DNA of 8,312 nucleotides, taken from positions 1-8,312 of the forward strand of contig WQSI01000076.1 in NCBI GenBank assembly GCA_009787945.1. The letters run 5' to 3'. A program made the translations under genes and the position numbers. Below are positions 1 through 6,456 of this stretch, piece after piece. This DNA comes from Defluviitaleaceae bacterium (lineage in GTDB: Bacteria; Bacillota; Clostridia; Lachnospirales; WRAX01). Positions within the stretch are counted from its first letter, which is position 1. Each line of letters starts with the position of its first letter. Under the pieces are notes generated by a model that made no database searches, was not told the origin of the DNA, and saw nothing but the letters and a program-made list of their open reading frames with translations.

Positions 1-838
1 TAAATCTACCCTGTTTTCTGTGCCAGACTGTCAAGCCATTGTGAAAAAAGCCGTTGTTGAAAGACTGAAAACCAAATACAAAATGGACTGGTTTCCAGAA
101 ACTGGTGCTGTTTACAAAATTCAGGTGGCTATTTTAAGGGATACAGCCACCCTGACCATTGACACCACAGGGGCAGGGCTTCACAAGCGGGGCTATAGAG
201 AGCTGACAAGCAAAGCCCCAATCAAAGAAACCCTAGCGGCGGGAATGTTGGAGCTTAGTTTTTGGAAGCCCCACCGCCAGCTTGTTGACCCTATGTGTGG
301 CAGCGGCACAATTGCCATAGAAGGGGCTATGGCTGCGAAAAATATCGCTCCTGGGCTTGGGCGCAGCTTTGTGTCGGAAACTTGGGAGCAGATTGACAGA
401 AAAATATGGCAAACTGCGCAGGAAGAGGCGAAATCTGCCGTTTTTACAGGGGAAATTGCCCCGATACACGCCAGTGACATTGACCCCCAGGTTATTTTGC
501 AGGCAAAAGACGGGGCGGCAAAGGCTGGGGTTGCCGACCTAATTAATTTTAGTGTGATGGACATTAATAAAGTTAATGTGACGGGGGATTTTGGGGTGTT
601 GATGACAAACCCGCCCTATGGGCAGCGCATTGGCAAGAAGGGCGACCTGTTGAAGATTTACAACCATCTAGCCCGCCTTGTTCCAAAAAATTCCAATTGG
701 GGGGCGTACATAATCACAAGTGACGAGGAATTCCCCACTCATTTCGGAAGAAAGCCTGATGCCCGCCGCAAGCTTTTTAACGGGGCGACAAAGGTTGAGT
801 TTTATCAATATCATGGGCCAAAGCCACCAAGGAGGTAA
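1..838 (+). CDS. THUMP-type class I SAM-dependent 23S rRNA guanine-N2 methyltransferase (RlmL-N/YpsC family), 5'-truncated
   Basis: The reading frame is open from base 2, and the codons before GTG at 20 already read KSTLFSVPDCQ, a conserved stretch of this family. That GTG is therefore an internal valine, and the true start, with most of the N-terminal THUMP RNA-binding domain, lies upstream of the window. Counting residues from GTG 20: SAM-binding motif I DPMCGSGT is at about 90-97, the acidic loop ASDIDP at 151-156, and the catalytic NPPYG motif at 197-201, which is typical of enzymes methylating exocyclic amino groups. GYRELTSKAPIKETLAA at about 58-74 is also characteristic. By family, the enzyme methylates guanine N2 in large-subunit rRNA (E. 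coli RlmL makes m2G2445); the exact target here is inferred. The stop is TAA 836-838. The final Arg-Arg codons double as the ribosome binding site of the next gene, so the two are translationally linked. Confidence 0.93.
   Translation, partial: KSTLFSVPDCQAIVKKAVVERLKTKYKMDWFPETGAVYKIQVAILRDTATLTIDTTGAGLHKRGYRELTSKAPIKETLAAGMLELSFWKPHRQLVDPMCGSGTIAIEGAMAAKNIAPGLGRSFVSETWEQIDRKIWQTAQEEAKSAVFTGEIAPIHASDIDPQVILQAKDGAAKAGVADLINFSVMDINKVNVTGDFGVLMTNPPYGQRIGKKGDLLKIYNHLARLVPKNSNWGAYIITSDEEFPTHFGRKPDARRKLFNGATKVEFYQYHGPKPPRR
829..835 (+). promoter_or_regulatory. Ribosome binding site inside the end of the methyltransferase gene
   Basis: AAGGAGG lies four bases before ATG 840 and is embedded in the last codons of the upstream gene. 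It fixes the start of the following gene at 840, although the frame is open further upstream (an ATG at 720 is in frame but lies within the methyltransferase gene and has no such site). Confidence 0.8.
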
Positions 839-839
839 T

Positions 840-1424
840 ATGGACACGGACTTGATTTTATCAATGACTTCCATTTTTGCTTTGATAATAAGCACTGCAT
901 CAATCGTATTTACCATTATCCACGGTAAACGCCAAACGAAACACAATGAAGATAGTATAAAACAACAAAAAGAACACAATATGAATAGTGTGAAGCTCCT
1001 TTGTGACATAAGATTGCAATCAAAAAATGACAGATTGTCTATAGTTTTGCGTAGCGTAGGTACAGGGCCTATGACAATCAAAAAATTTTATTATTATGAC
1101 AAAAAGGACAAGAAGTATGGGCGTTTGCCCGAAGTTTTGTCCAAAGAACACAGCAAAAGCAATGAAAGCTATAGATGTACCTGGCTTAGCCCTCTTAACA
1201 TTACCCTTGAGGCATCAACGGGAAATCTGGATTTGTTTGTTTTTGAAAGAAGGGGAGATGAGAGCGACGAGTGCTTCAAAGAAAGCAAGTTGCGGCATTT
1301 AAAGGATTTAGGGGAGCTGACAGTTTTTGTGGGGTTTGAGGATGTTTATGGCAGAAGGTTCGAATATGAAAAAAGCCTTGAATTTTTTAAGAGAATGTAC
1401 GAAAAAGCAACGGGCGGCGTTTAA
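840..1424 (+). CDS. Small single-pass membrane protein, function unknown (194 aa)
   Basis: Start ATG 840 is chosen because of the ideal AAGGAGG four bases upstream and because only one base separates it from the preceding stop. Residues about 5-27 form one hydrophobic helix (ILSMTSIFALIISTASIVF), followed by a basic and polar stretch (HGKRQTKHNEDSIKQQKEHN), which suggests an N-terminal membrane anchor with the soluble part in the cytoplasm. The remaining ~150 residues look like an alpha/beta domain with several strand-like segments (RLSIVLRSVGTGPMTIKKF, LTVFVGFEDVYGRRFEY). The pattern 'short TM helix, linker, beta-rich domain with a GTGPMTI-like loop' recurs in many uncharacterised bacterial proteins; I do not recognise a named family. 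It is probably co-transcribed with the methyltransferase, and its stop codon sits in the loop of the terminator hairpin. Confidence 0.85.
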   Translation: MDTDLILSMTSIFALIISTASIVFTIIHGKRQTKHNEDSIKQQKEHNMNSVKLLCDIRLQSKNDRLSIVLRSVGTGPMTIKKFYYYDKKDKKYGRLPEVLSKEHSKSNESYRCTWLSPLNITLEASTGNLDLFVFERRGDESDECFKESKLRHLKDLGELTVFVGFEDVYGRRFEYEKSLEFFKRMYEKATGGV

Positions 1425-1436
1425 CCGCCCGTTTTT
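1411..1436 (+). terminator. Rho-independent terminator, probably bidirectional
   Basis: CGGGCGG (1411-1417) pairs perfectly with CCGCCCG (1425-1431) around a 7-base loop that contains the TAA stop of the membrane-protein gene, followed by TTTTT (1432-1436). On the plus strand this is a classic intrinsic terminator. On the minus strand the same stem is followed by TTGCTTTTTC, so it can also end the converging minus-strand transcript arriving from the DUF3592-like and GrpE-domain genes. Confidence 0.85.
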
Positions 1437-1438
1437 GC

Positions 1439-1467
1439 TATCTTGCGGCGATTACATTGGCGCGGGT
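1439..1467. repeat. 29-bp perfect direct repeat, copy 1 (duplicate of the GrpE-domain gene 3' end)
   Basis: These 29 bases are identical to 2014-2042, which form the last codons of the GrpE-domain gene. Copies are in the same orientation, 575 bp apart. Read on the minus strand, this copy still encodes TRANVIAAR and then a stop, here TAG (1438-1440) rather than the TAA used at copy 2. It lies right beside the terminator, where an uninterrupted GrpE-domain gene would be expected to end. The DUF3592-like gene is enclosed between the copies. Confidence 0.9.
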
Positions 1468-1486
1468 TATCATTTGCCCCCACAAC

Positions 1487-1999
1487 TTACCGATAATCCC
1501 TATCAACATTCGTTTTATCATAACCCTTGAGGAAAACTTCTACTTCATAAACGGCGGGGTCATCACGGTCAACATAGACAACAGCTGCCAAATCTGACCC
1601 GTTACTGCCCAATGGTACCATATAAGACTTGCTGCGCACAAGACAACGCTCGCCACGCTGGTTCATGTAAACACATTCAATTCTTGCCCCTCCACGAGAA
1701 CCCCCACGACCAACCGTGTGGACGGTGCCGCCGAAAACCACTTTGATTTCTTCACCCTCATGGCGCAGACCATCATCTTTCAAGCGTTTCAGCCGCCTTA
1801 TAGACTTTCTGGCAACGGCAAGGCTGGTTAAACCTACAGTGGTCCAAACCGCTCCTTGGGGTGTAAGAGGATTAAGAAAAAGTCCGAATTCATCCATTGT
1901 AAGCCCCATAATTGTGCCGATAACCAGCATCACACCCGTTATCCAAAGGCTCATGGTTGCCATCAAATGGGCAACTCGTTTGAGTGGTTTATTTTCCAT
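1487..1999 (-). CDS. Small membrane protein with DUF3592-like C-terminal domain (170 aa)
   Basis: ATG at 1999 is preceded by a strong site, AAAGGAGGGG, five bases upstream, and begins 13 bases after the stop of the GrpE-domain gene, so it is probably the last gene of that operon. Residues ~11-32 form a clear transmembrane helix (LMATMSLWITGVMLVIGTIM) and ~48-64 a weaker second one, followed by a basic stretch KSIRRLKRLK that should sit in the cytoplasm. The soluble C-terminal part (~80-157) has the pattern of DUF3592-type domains: ARIECVYMNQRGERCLVRSK, then AAVVYVDRDDPAVYEVEVF, resembling the 'v.VYvD..nP..Y.v' signature of small clostridial membrane proteins. The family assignment is by eye and moderate; the biochemical role is unknown. 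The gene is bracketed by a 29-bp direct repeat derived from the end of the upstream gene, which suggests later insertion into this locus. Confidence 0.85.
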   Translation of the reverse strand: MENKPLKRVAHLMATMSLWITGVMLVIGTIMGLTMDEFGLFLNPLTPQGAVWTTVGLTSLAVARKSIRRLKRLKDDGLRHEGEEIKVVFGGTVHTVGRGGSRGGARIECVYMNQRGERCLVRSKSYMVPLGSNGSDLAAVVYVDRDDPAVYEVEVFLKGYDKTNVDRDYR

Positions 2000-2012
2000 A
2001 TTAACCCCTCCT

Positions 2013-3866
2013 TTATCTTGCGGCGATTACATTGGCGCGGGTGATGACCCTTTCGCTGTTTCTGTACCCGCTGTTCATGGTTTTGATGATTTCGCCTTTT
2101 TTAAAGCCTTCTTGCACCTCTGCCATTAGTACCTCGTGTTCTTTGGCGTTGAAAGGCTCGTGGGCAGTTGGCACGATTTTTTCGATGCCATAGCGTGCCA
2201 GGATTTGCTCTAAATTTTTATACTGCTTGTCAATTTCTACCACAAATTCTAAAATTTGCACGTCTAGGCTTTCCCGCAGGCGGCTGACGGAATAGTGCAT
2301 GATTTCTTCAAAAGTGGACAGCTCGAAAAACAGGTTATCACGCTGAAAGGCTAGGACTTTTTTCGCCAAAGGCTCTTCATGTTTTGCCCATGCTTTTTCG
2401 GCTTCTTCCTGCTGTGCCGTCACAAATTCATCTAAAATTTCCTTGATGACCTTCGCGCCATTTGACCCCTCTACCAGGCGGCTGACCACAAAATCTTCAC
2501 CGCAAACCTCTGACCCTTCTGCGGGAAAGCCTTCAATTATGGCGTTTGCTTCCTCTTCAAACTGCTGTACGCCATCTTTGATACTGTCGATTTTAATGAC
2601 GACGGTTTCAGCAACGCCTTTGATAATGTCCTTTTCCTCTTGGGTGAGGAAATGCTCCTTCCCGTCCTCGAAATGTGCCGCAATTTCAGCAAAAGCATCA
2701 CAGCACTCCATGGACATTTGGCTGATTTGCCAACTGGCTTTTTTGGCAAAATATGTCTTTTTAACAGCCAACTTTTTGTGGAAGTTGCCAAGGCGGTCGC
2801 TTAGGGCGTTTTTCAGGCTTTCGGCAAAAGGGGCATATTTTTCGGCCCGCGCATCTTTGAAATTTTCAAAAATAACAGCCAAATCTGGCGGGAAAGCCCC
2901 GTCGACACTGTATATTTCGGCAAATTCTTCTGGGCTTTCTGCGTTGATTGTGACCCGCCCAAGGTTTTCCTTGTGGTGGTTGGCAGTTTCTAAAAAACCG
3001 CGGTTTATGCGTCCGCTGGTTTGCCCTTCTTTTTGGTAAGTTTCCCGCAAAACCCCCAGAACTTCAGCGATAAAGGCGGACTCTTCTGGGGTTGCCCCTC
3101 CATCCCAGGCAATTTTTTCCAGTGCCATGGCTTGCACCACAATAATTTGGCGCAAAATCTCAATTTCTTCTTTGAGTAGTGTGTTGTAGCTTTCTGCCTG
3201 TTTGCGAAGCTCCAAATTGTTAAGGTTCGTCAGCTTTGCTTCAAGCCCACGGCGGTAAATGCTGTAAAAATGCTCATTACAGTGTTTTTCAAACTGGTTT
3301 ATTATGTCAGCCAAAACCTCTTCAACTGAACCAAAAGAAAGCTCTTGCTGTAACAATCTTTTGCGTACATCAGTCAAAAAATCGCTATAATCGTGGCTTT
3401 CGCGGTATTCTTTCACGGCTTCACCCATTTGAGCGAAAACATCCGCCACCACATCTGCCGCAATTATCTTTTTTTCCGCCTGTATGGGATTTATTTCCAT
3501 TTCCCCTTCATACTGCATCAAACGTGACATTAAAAGCTCGTAAATACCACCCCAAACGCTTTTAATTTCGGGGGTTGTGATGATGTGGCTTTCTTTTAGG
3601 TGGTGGTCAGCAGCATCACGGTAAATATGCATAATATTGGTATAGCAGTCAAAAATTTCCACATCATAGGCTGACAAGCCCCCTTCGTCAGCCTCACCTT
3701 CTGCAATTTTTAAGCCAACAGCGGTTTTGACACGCCGAAAAAAGTCCTCTTCACGGGCAAGGACAAATCTATCCAAAAGGGCGGCAAGCCCCATCCATTT
3801 TCCAAATATTGTATTTTCTCGGGCTAAGCCCGCATTTTTCCCGTTTTTCTTGGTCAAATTAGTCAC
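2013..3866 (-). CDS. Large GrpE-domain protein: putative Hsp70 nucleotide-exchange factor with long helical N-terminal extension (617 aa)
   Basis: The C-terminus (~residues 533-617) reads like the GrpE core: a helix (LDVQILEFVVEIDKQYKNLE), then YGIEKIVPTAHEPFNAKEHE, KKGEIIKTMNSGYRNSERV and ITRANVIAA. These match the family pattern G-E-I-P-GE-FDP-HEA, GTI-vl-GY and RVIRPAxV. GrpE opens the nucleotide-binding cleft of DnaK to release ADP, so this protein is inferred to serve the lidless Hsp70 encoded two genes upstream. Ordinary GrpE has ~180-220 residues; here ~530 residues precede the domain. They are acidic, largely helical, without signal peptide or membrane segment, and I recognise no family in them. 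It follows the MBL-fold gene by 27 bases and so likely shares its transcript. The start is uncertain: GTG 3866 has AAAGG only two bases away, while TTG 3857 has it 11 bases away and would shorten the protein by three residues. The last 29 bases are duplicated at 1439-1467. Confidence 0.82.
   Translation of the reverse strand: MTNLTKKNGKNAGLARENTIFGKWMGLAALLDRFVLAREEDFFRRVKTAVGLKIAEGEADEGGLSAYDVEIFDCYTNIMHIYRDAADHHLKESHIITTPEIKSVWGGIYELLMSRLMQYEGEMEINPIQAEKKIIAADVVADVFAQMGEAVKEYRESHDYSDFLTDVRKRLLQQELSFGSVEEVLADIINQFEKHCNEHFYSIYRRGLEAKLTNLNNLELRKQAESYNTLLKEEIEILRQIIVVQAMALEKIAWDGGATPEESAFIAEVLGVLRETYQKEGQTSGRINRGFLETANHHKENLGRVTINAESPEEFAEIYSVDGAFPPDLAVIFENFKDARAEKYAPFAESLKNALSDRLGNFHKKLAVKKTYFAKKASWQISQMSMECCDAFAEIAAHFEDGKEHFLTQEEKDIIKGVAETVVIKIDSIKDGVQQFEEEANAIIEGFPAEGSEVCGEDFVVSRLVEGSNGAKVIKEILDEFVTAQQEEAEKAWAKHEEPLAKKVLAFQRDNLFFELSTFEEIMHYSVSRLRESLDVQILEFVVEIDKQYKNLEQILARYGIEKIVPTAHEPFNAKEHEVLMAEVQEGFKKGEIIKTMNSGYRNSERVITRANVIAAR
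2014..2042. repeat. 29-bp perfect direct repeat, copy 2 (native 3' end of the GrpE-domain gene)
   Basis: This copy is identical to 1439-1467 and stops matching at both edges (base 2013 T versus 1438 C; base 2043 G versus 1468 T). On the minus strand it encodes the C-terminus TRANVIAAR and includes two bases of the TAA stop (2013-2015). Together with copy 1 it encloses the DUF3592-like gene. Confidence 0.9.
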
Positions 3867-3868
3867 AA

Positions 3869-3873
3869 CCTTT
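3869..3873 (-). promoter_or_regulatory. Weak ribosome binding site of the GrpE-domain gene
   Basis: AAAGG on the minus strand is the only Shine-Dalgarno-like stretch before the GrpE-domain gene. It is two bases from GTG 3866 (too close) and 11 bases from TTG 3857 (rather far), and both starts are non-ATG. Compared with the strong AGGAGG sites of the neighbouring genes, this suggests weaker translation of the exchange factor, or initiation at TTG. Confidence 0.4.
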
Positions 3874-3893
3874 ATAGGATATAAGGCTTAGAC

Positions 3894-4553
3894 CTAGTGT
3901 CCAAGCCTTTCCAGTTCTGCTTCCATTCTTTCTATAACCCCTTTATCCTGGGGTTTGTTATGCCCGGATATTGCAATTTCAAAATCCAGTTTTTTCCATA
4001 TTTCAAGGGTGGACCTTAAAGTTGCGTGGTTAGTAGCAATTTCAGGAATTATTTTTTCATCTGTGTCGCCGATTTCGTCACCAACGTACAAAACCTTATC
4101 TACCGCGTCATAAATGCTGATACTATCATGGCTGTGACCAGGGGAATGAAACAATGCCAACCCATCATCAGGAAAAAACATCTCCCCATCAAACGTAAGG
4201 TTTGGAAGGCATTTAACCACATTGCCATCTGCCTTTGCTTTGTTATGTTCGAACGCCTTTTCCCAATACAAATCCAAATGTTCGCGGCAAAGTCTGTGGG
4301 ATATTATTGGGCAATGGGCGAACATGTGGTTAGCCCAAATGTGGTCCCAATGGAAATGAGTGTTTATAACTACAGTAGGTTTATCCTTTTGCAGATGCTC
4401 TATCGCGGGCAAGACGCTGTTTTCGCCCAAGCCTGTATCTATCACATAATTGCGGTGTTCGCCTAAAATTAATCCCAGATTTAGGTCACAGCCCCATTCC
4501 TTTATGAATTGGGTAAACATCAAATGTCTATTGGTTATTTTTATTAGTTTCAT
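3894..4553 (-). CDS. MBL-fold metallo-hydrolase (219 aa)
   Basis: The sequence contains the full metallo-beta-lactamase-fold metal set: THFHWDH at residues 65-71 (H66, H68, D70, H71), H140 in HSPGHSHD, D159 in YVGDEIGD and H198 in ISGHNKP. This arrangement binds two metal ions, usually zinc, and hydrolyses ester, thioester or phosphodiester-type substrates in different subfamilies; the substrate here cannot be read from the sequence. The length is normal for a stand-alone enzyme and no signal peptide is present, so it is cytoplasmic. ATG 4553 has GGAGGA seven bases upstream. The gene lies between the hsp70 and the GrpE-domain genes, and its TAG stop is 27 bases before the latter, which suggests co-transcription. 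The palindromic element at 4637-4732 lies in its leader. Whether it has any functional link with the chaperones is unknown. Confidence 0.92.
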   Translation of the reverse strand: MKLIKITNRHLMFTQFIKEWGCDLNLGLILGEHRNYVIDTGLGENSVLPAIEHLQKDKPTVVINTHFHWDHIWANHMFAHCPIISHRLCREHLDLYWEKAFEHNKAKADGNVVKCLPNLTFDGEMFFPDDGLALFHSPGHSHDSISIYDAVDKVLYVGDEIGDTDEKIIPEIATNHATLRSTLEIWKKLDFEIAISGHNKPQDKGVIERMEAELERLGH

Positions 4554-4636
4554 TTAGTTTTCCTCCAAATTGGGGGTGTTTACATAAATTTCCCACCCGC
4601 GTCATCGTCTGCTTGACGTTTGGCATCATCAACCCT

Positions 4637-4732
4637 CGTAGGGGCGCATATTATGCGCCCGCTGTTGGGCAAACGTACCCTTCATTAGCATCACGCTTGG
4701 CGGACAACGGGCGCATAATATGCGCCCCTACG
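4637..4732. repeat. Palindromic MITE/REP-like element, copy 1
   Basis: Perfect 25-bp terminal inverted repeats at 4637-4661 and 4708-4732 (outer end CGTAGGGGCGCATA) enclose a 46-base centre. Each arm is itself a near-perfect palindrome (GGGCGCATA-T-TATGCGCCC), so the single strand can fold as one long hairpin or as two small ones. The 94 bases 4638-4731 align without gaps to 6507-6600 with 76 identities counted by hand. Weaker similarity to copy 2 continues rightward over GGGGTCGTGCAATATTT to about 4748, touching the hsp70 stop codon. There is no coding capacity for a transposase. The element falls between the hsp70 stop (14 bases away) and the MBL-fold gene start (83 bases away). Confidence 0.88.
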
Positions 4733-4746
4733 GGGTCGTGCAATAT

Positions 4747-6417
4747 TTACGAGTATAATGCGTCAACAGCAAGTTCGGTGGTTGCACCGTCTGTGCTGGT
4801 GGATTTTGCGGTGACTTTCAGCATATTGTCCTGACCTACGGTGAAGATGACCTTCACTTTCTCTGTGCCTTTGGGGGCTTGGGGTATGCCGCGCAGGCTT
4901 GTTCCTGCAAGGCGTTTCATACCAGGCTGGGACACAAGAGGGTTGTCCTTTAGGGCTTCGGTGCTTTCGTAGACGACGATAGCCATAGATGGCACATTGT
5001 CGTGGTTTGTTGTTAGCAGCTCTCCCGCTTCCACAACCAGACCTTCGCGGGGGATGTCCACCCCAGCCGCTACAATTTCCATGAAGCGTCTGCCAGCGAT
5101 TTCAAGCCCTAGGGGGTGGATGGTTTTTTCTTGAACCGTTGGGCCTTTTACCGTTGGCATCATAATCATATTGCAGTAGTATGCCGCACCTTGGGAGATG
5201 GACAGGGCAGGGCTGATTTTAGAGCGATAAGGCTCTTTGCCGAATTTTTCGGTGATTTTGGCGTTAACAAGAGGGATGGAGGACGAGCCGCCAACAAGGA
5301 AAATTTCGTCAATGTCGCTGGCTTGCAGGTTGCCCGCTTCAAGGCATTTGTCGATACAGGCGAGGGTAGCGTCTACAATGTCGTTAAGGCTTTTATCTCT
5401 TAGCTTTTCAAACAGGTCAACATGGTCGCCCTGCTGGTTGGCGCGTTTGTAATTCTCAAAATCTTCTTGGGTGATTTCCATGTTAATGTTAACGATTTTT
5501 GGTTCTTGGATGAAGGGGGCAAGAACCACTTTTGTGGATTTTGCTTGACTTAGACGCTCTTTAGCTTGGTTTGCCACTTGCTGCAAGCGCACCTGAGCCA
5601 CCTTCTTTTGGCGTTTAGACACACCGTCGTCGGCATCTTCGTTGTATAAGTCAATTTCCCCGTCCGTTAGCTTTTTAAATTCTTCCAAAACCATGTCAAT
5701 GATGATTTTGTCCACGTCATTACCACCTAAATCGTTATCGCCAAAGGTGGACACAATGGAAATATTTGGCTCGTCATCCTGATTTTCGATTTTCAAAATG
5801 CACGCGTCAAAAGTGCCGCCGCCAAAGTCATAAACAAGGACGGTTTTGTCATTGGTTTCGTTAACGGCGTAGGAAATTGCCGCTGCCGCTGGCTCTAGGC
5901 GCAGATATACGCTGTCAGGGTCAAAGCCCGCTAGGATTGCCGCCTGCTTTGTCATGCTTTTTTGCTTGTCATTAGAGTTTGCAGGAACGGTGATTACACA
6001 GCCTGAAAACTCCCCGTCGATGTTCATTTCATCTCTGGCATATTGGTCTGCTTTTGTCTTTAAATGCCCTAAAATTTCAGCCGCAATCTGCTCTGGGGCA
6101 AATTGATGCTCTTTTTCGTCTACAGTTACGGTGATTTTGTCGTCAGACCCTAAATAACGCTTGATGCTAAGAATTGTTGACAATGGGTAAATAACAGCCG
6201 CTTCCTTAGCCTGAACACCAAAAATACGCGCCAGCTTGTTTTCGTCCTCTGGGTCAGTTTCAAATTGAATTGCTGTGGGGAAAATGTTGCTGCCATCTAG
6301 GGGAATGGTCTGCGCCACCCCGTCTTTGTAGTTATAAATGCTGACAACACTGTTTGTTGTCCCAAAGTCAATGCCTAGATACAAACCTCTTTCTAAATCA
6401 AGTCCTAAAGTTCCCAT
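4747..6417 (-). CDS. Hsp70-family (DnaK-like) chaperone ATPase lacking the C-terminal lid (556 aa)
   Basis: The actin-fold nucleotide-binding domain is complete: phosphate-1 loop LGIDFGTTNSVV (~14-25), ITVPANSNDKQ (~142-152), phosphate-2 loop VYDFGGGTFDACIL (~195-208) and adenosine motif EIFLVGGSSSIPLV (~371-384). A substrate-binding beta domain follows (~430-556, with LGLEIAGRRFMEIVAAG and VKVIFTVGQDNMLKVTAKS). The protein ends there, whereas DnaK continues for roughly 80-100 residues with the helical lid. The usual VLLLDVTPLS linker is replaced by VQEKTIHPLGLE, and NEPTAAA by LEPAAAA. It should therefore be a specialised Hsp70 rather than the housekeeping DnaK. ATG 6417 has AGGAGG eight bases upstream and a TATAAT-containing promoter candidate. 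Palindromic elements flank both ends of the gene. The likely partner is the GrpE-domain protein encoded downstream. No symbol is assigned because dnaK would imply the housekeeping gene. Confidence 0.93.
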   Translation of the reverse strand: MGTLGLDLERGLYLGIDFGTTNSVVSIYNYKDGVAQTIPLDGSNIFPTAIQFETDPEDENKLARIFGVQAKEAAVIYPLSTILSIKRYLGSDDKITVTVDEKEHQFAPEQIAAEILGHLKTKADQYARDEMNIDGEFSGCVITVPANSNDKQKSMTKQAAILAGFDPDSVYLRLEPAAAAISYAVNETNDKTVLVYDFGGGTFDACILKIENQDDEPNISIVSTFGDNDLGGNDVDKIIIDMVLEEFKKLTDGEIDLYNEDADDGVSKRQKKVAQVRLQQVANQAKERLSQAKSTKVVLAPFIQEPKIVNINMEITQEDFENYKRANQQGDHVDLFEKLRDKSLNDIVDATLACIDKCLEAGNLQASDIDEIFLVGGSSSIPLVNAKITEKFGKEPYRSKISPALSISQGAAYYCNMIMMPTVKGPTVQEKTIHPLGLEIAGRRFMEIVAAGVDIPREGLVVEAGELLTTNHDNVPSMAIVVYESTEALKDNPLVSQPGMKRLAGTSLRGIPQAPKGTEKVKVIFTVGQDNMLKVTAKSTSTDGATTELAVDALYS

Positions 6418-6456
6418 GATAATTTCCTCCTAAAATATGTGTAATTATTTTTGGTG

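Noticed and set aside
20..22. GTG as the start of the methyltransferase
   Set aside because: The frame continues to the window edge and the preceding codons encode conserved family residues (KSTLFS before VPDCQ).
193..564. 123-codon minus-strand frame
   Set aside because: It lies opposite the methyltransferase motifs I and II; it is a shadow of the real gene.
720..839. In-frame upstream extension of the membrane-protein gene from ATG 720
   Set aside because: It overlaps the conserved end of the methyltransferase gene, has no ribosome binding site, and ATG 840 has an excellent one.
2443..3039. 198-codon open frame on the plus strand
   Set aside because: It is antisense to the GrpE-domain gene; the translation is low in complexity with many Ser/Lys and no motif, and no ribosome binding site was seen.
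4026..4466. 146-codon plus-strand frame
   Set aside because: It is antisense to the MBL-fold gene, whose metal-binding motifs clearly mark the minus strand as coding.
4613..4834. 73-codon plus-strand frame across the palindromic element and the hsp70 end
   Set aside because: It is made of the repeat element plus antisense hsp70 sequence, with no protein-like character.
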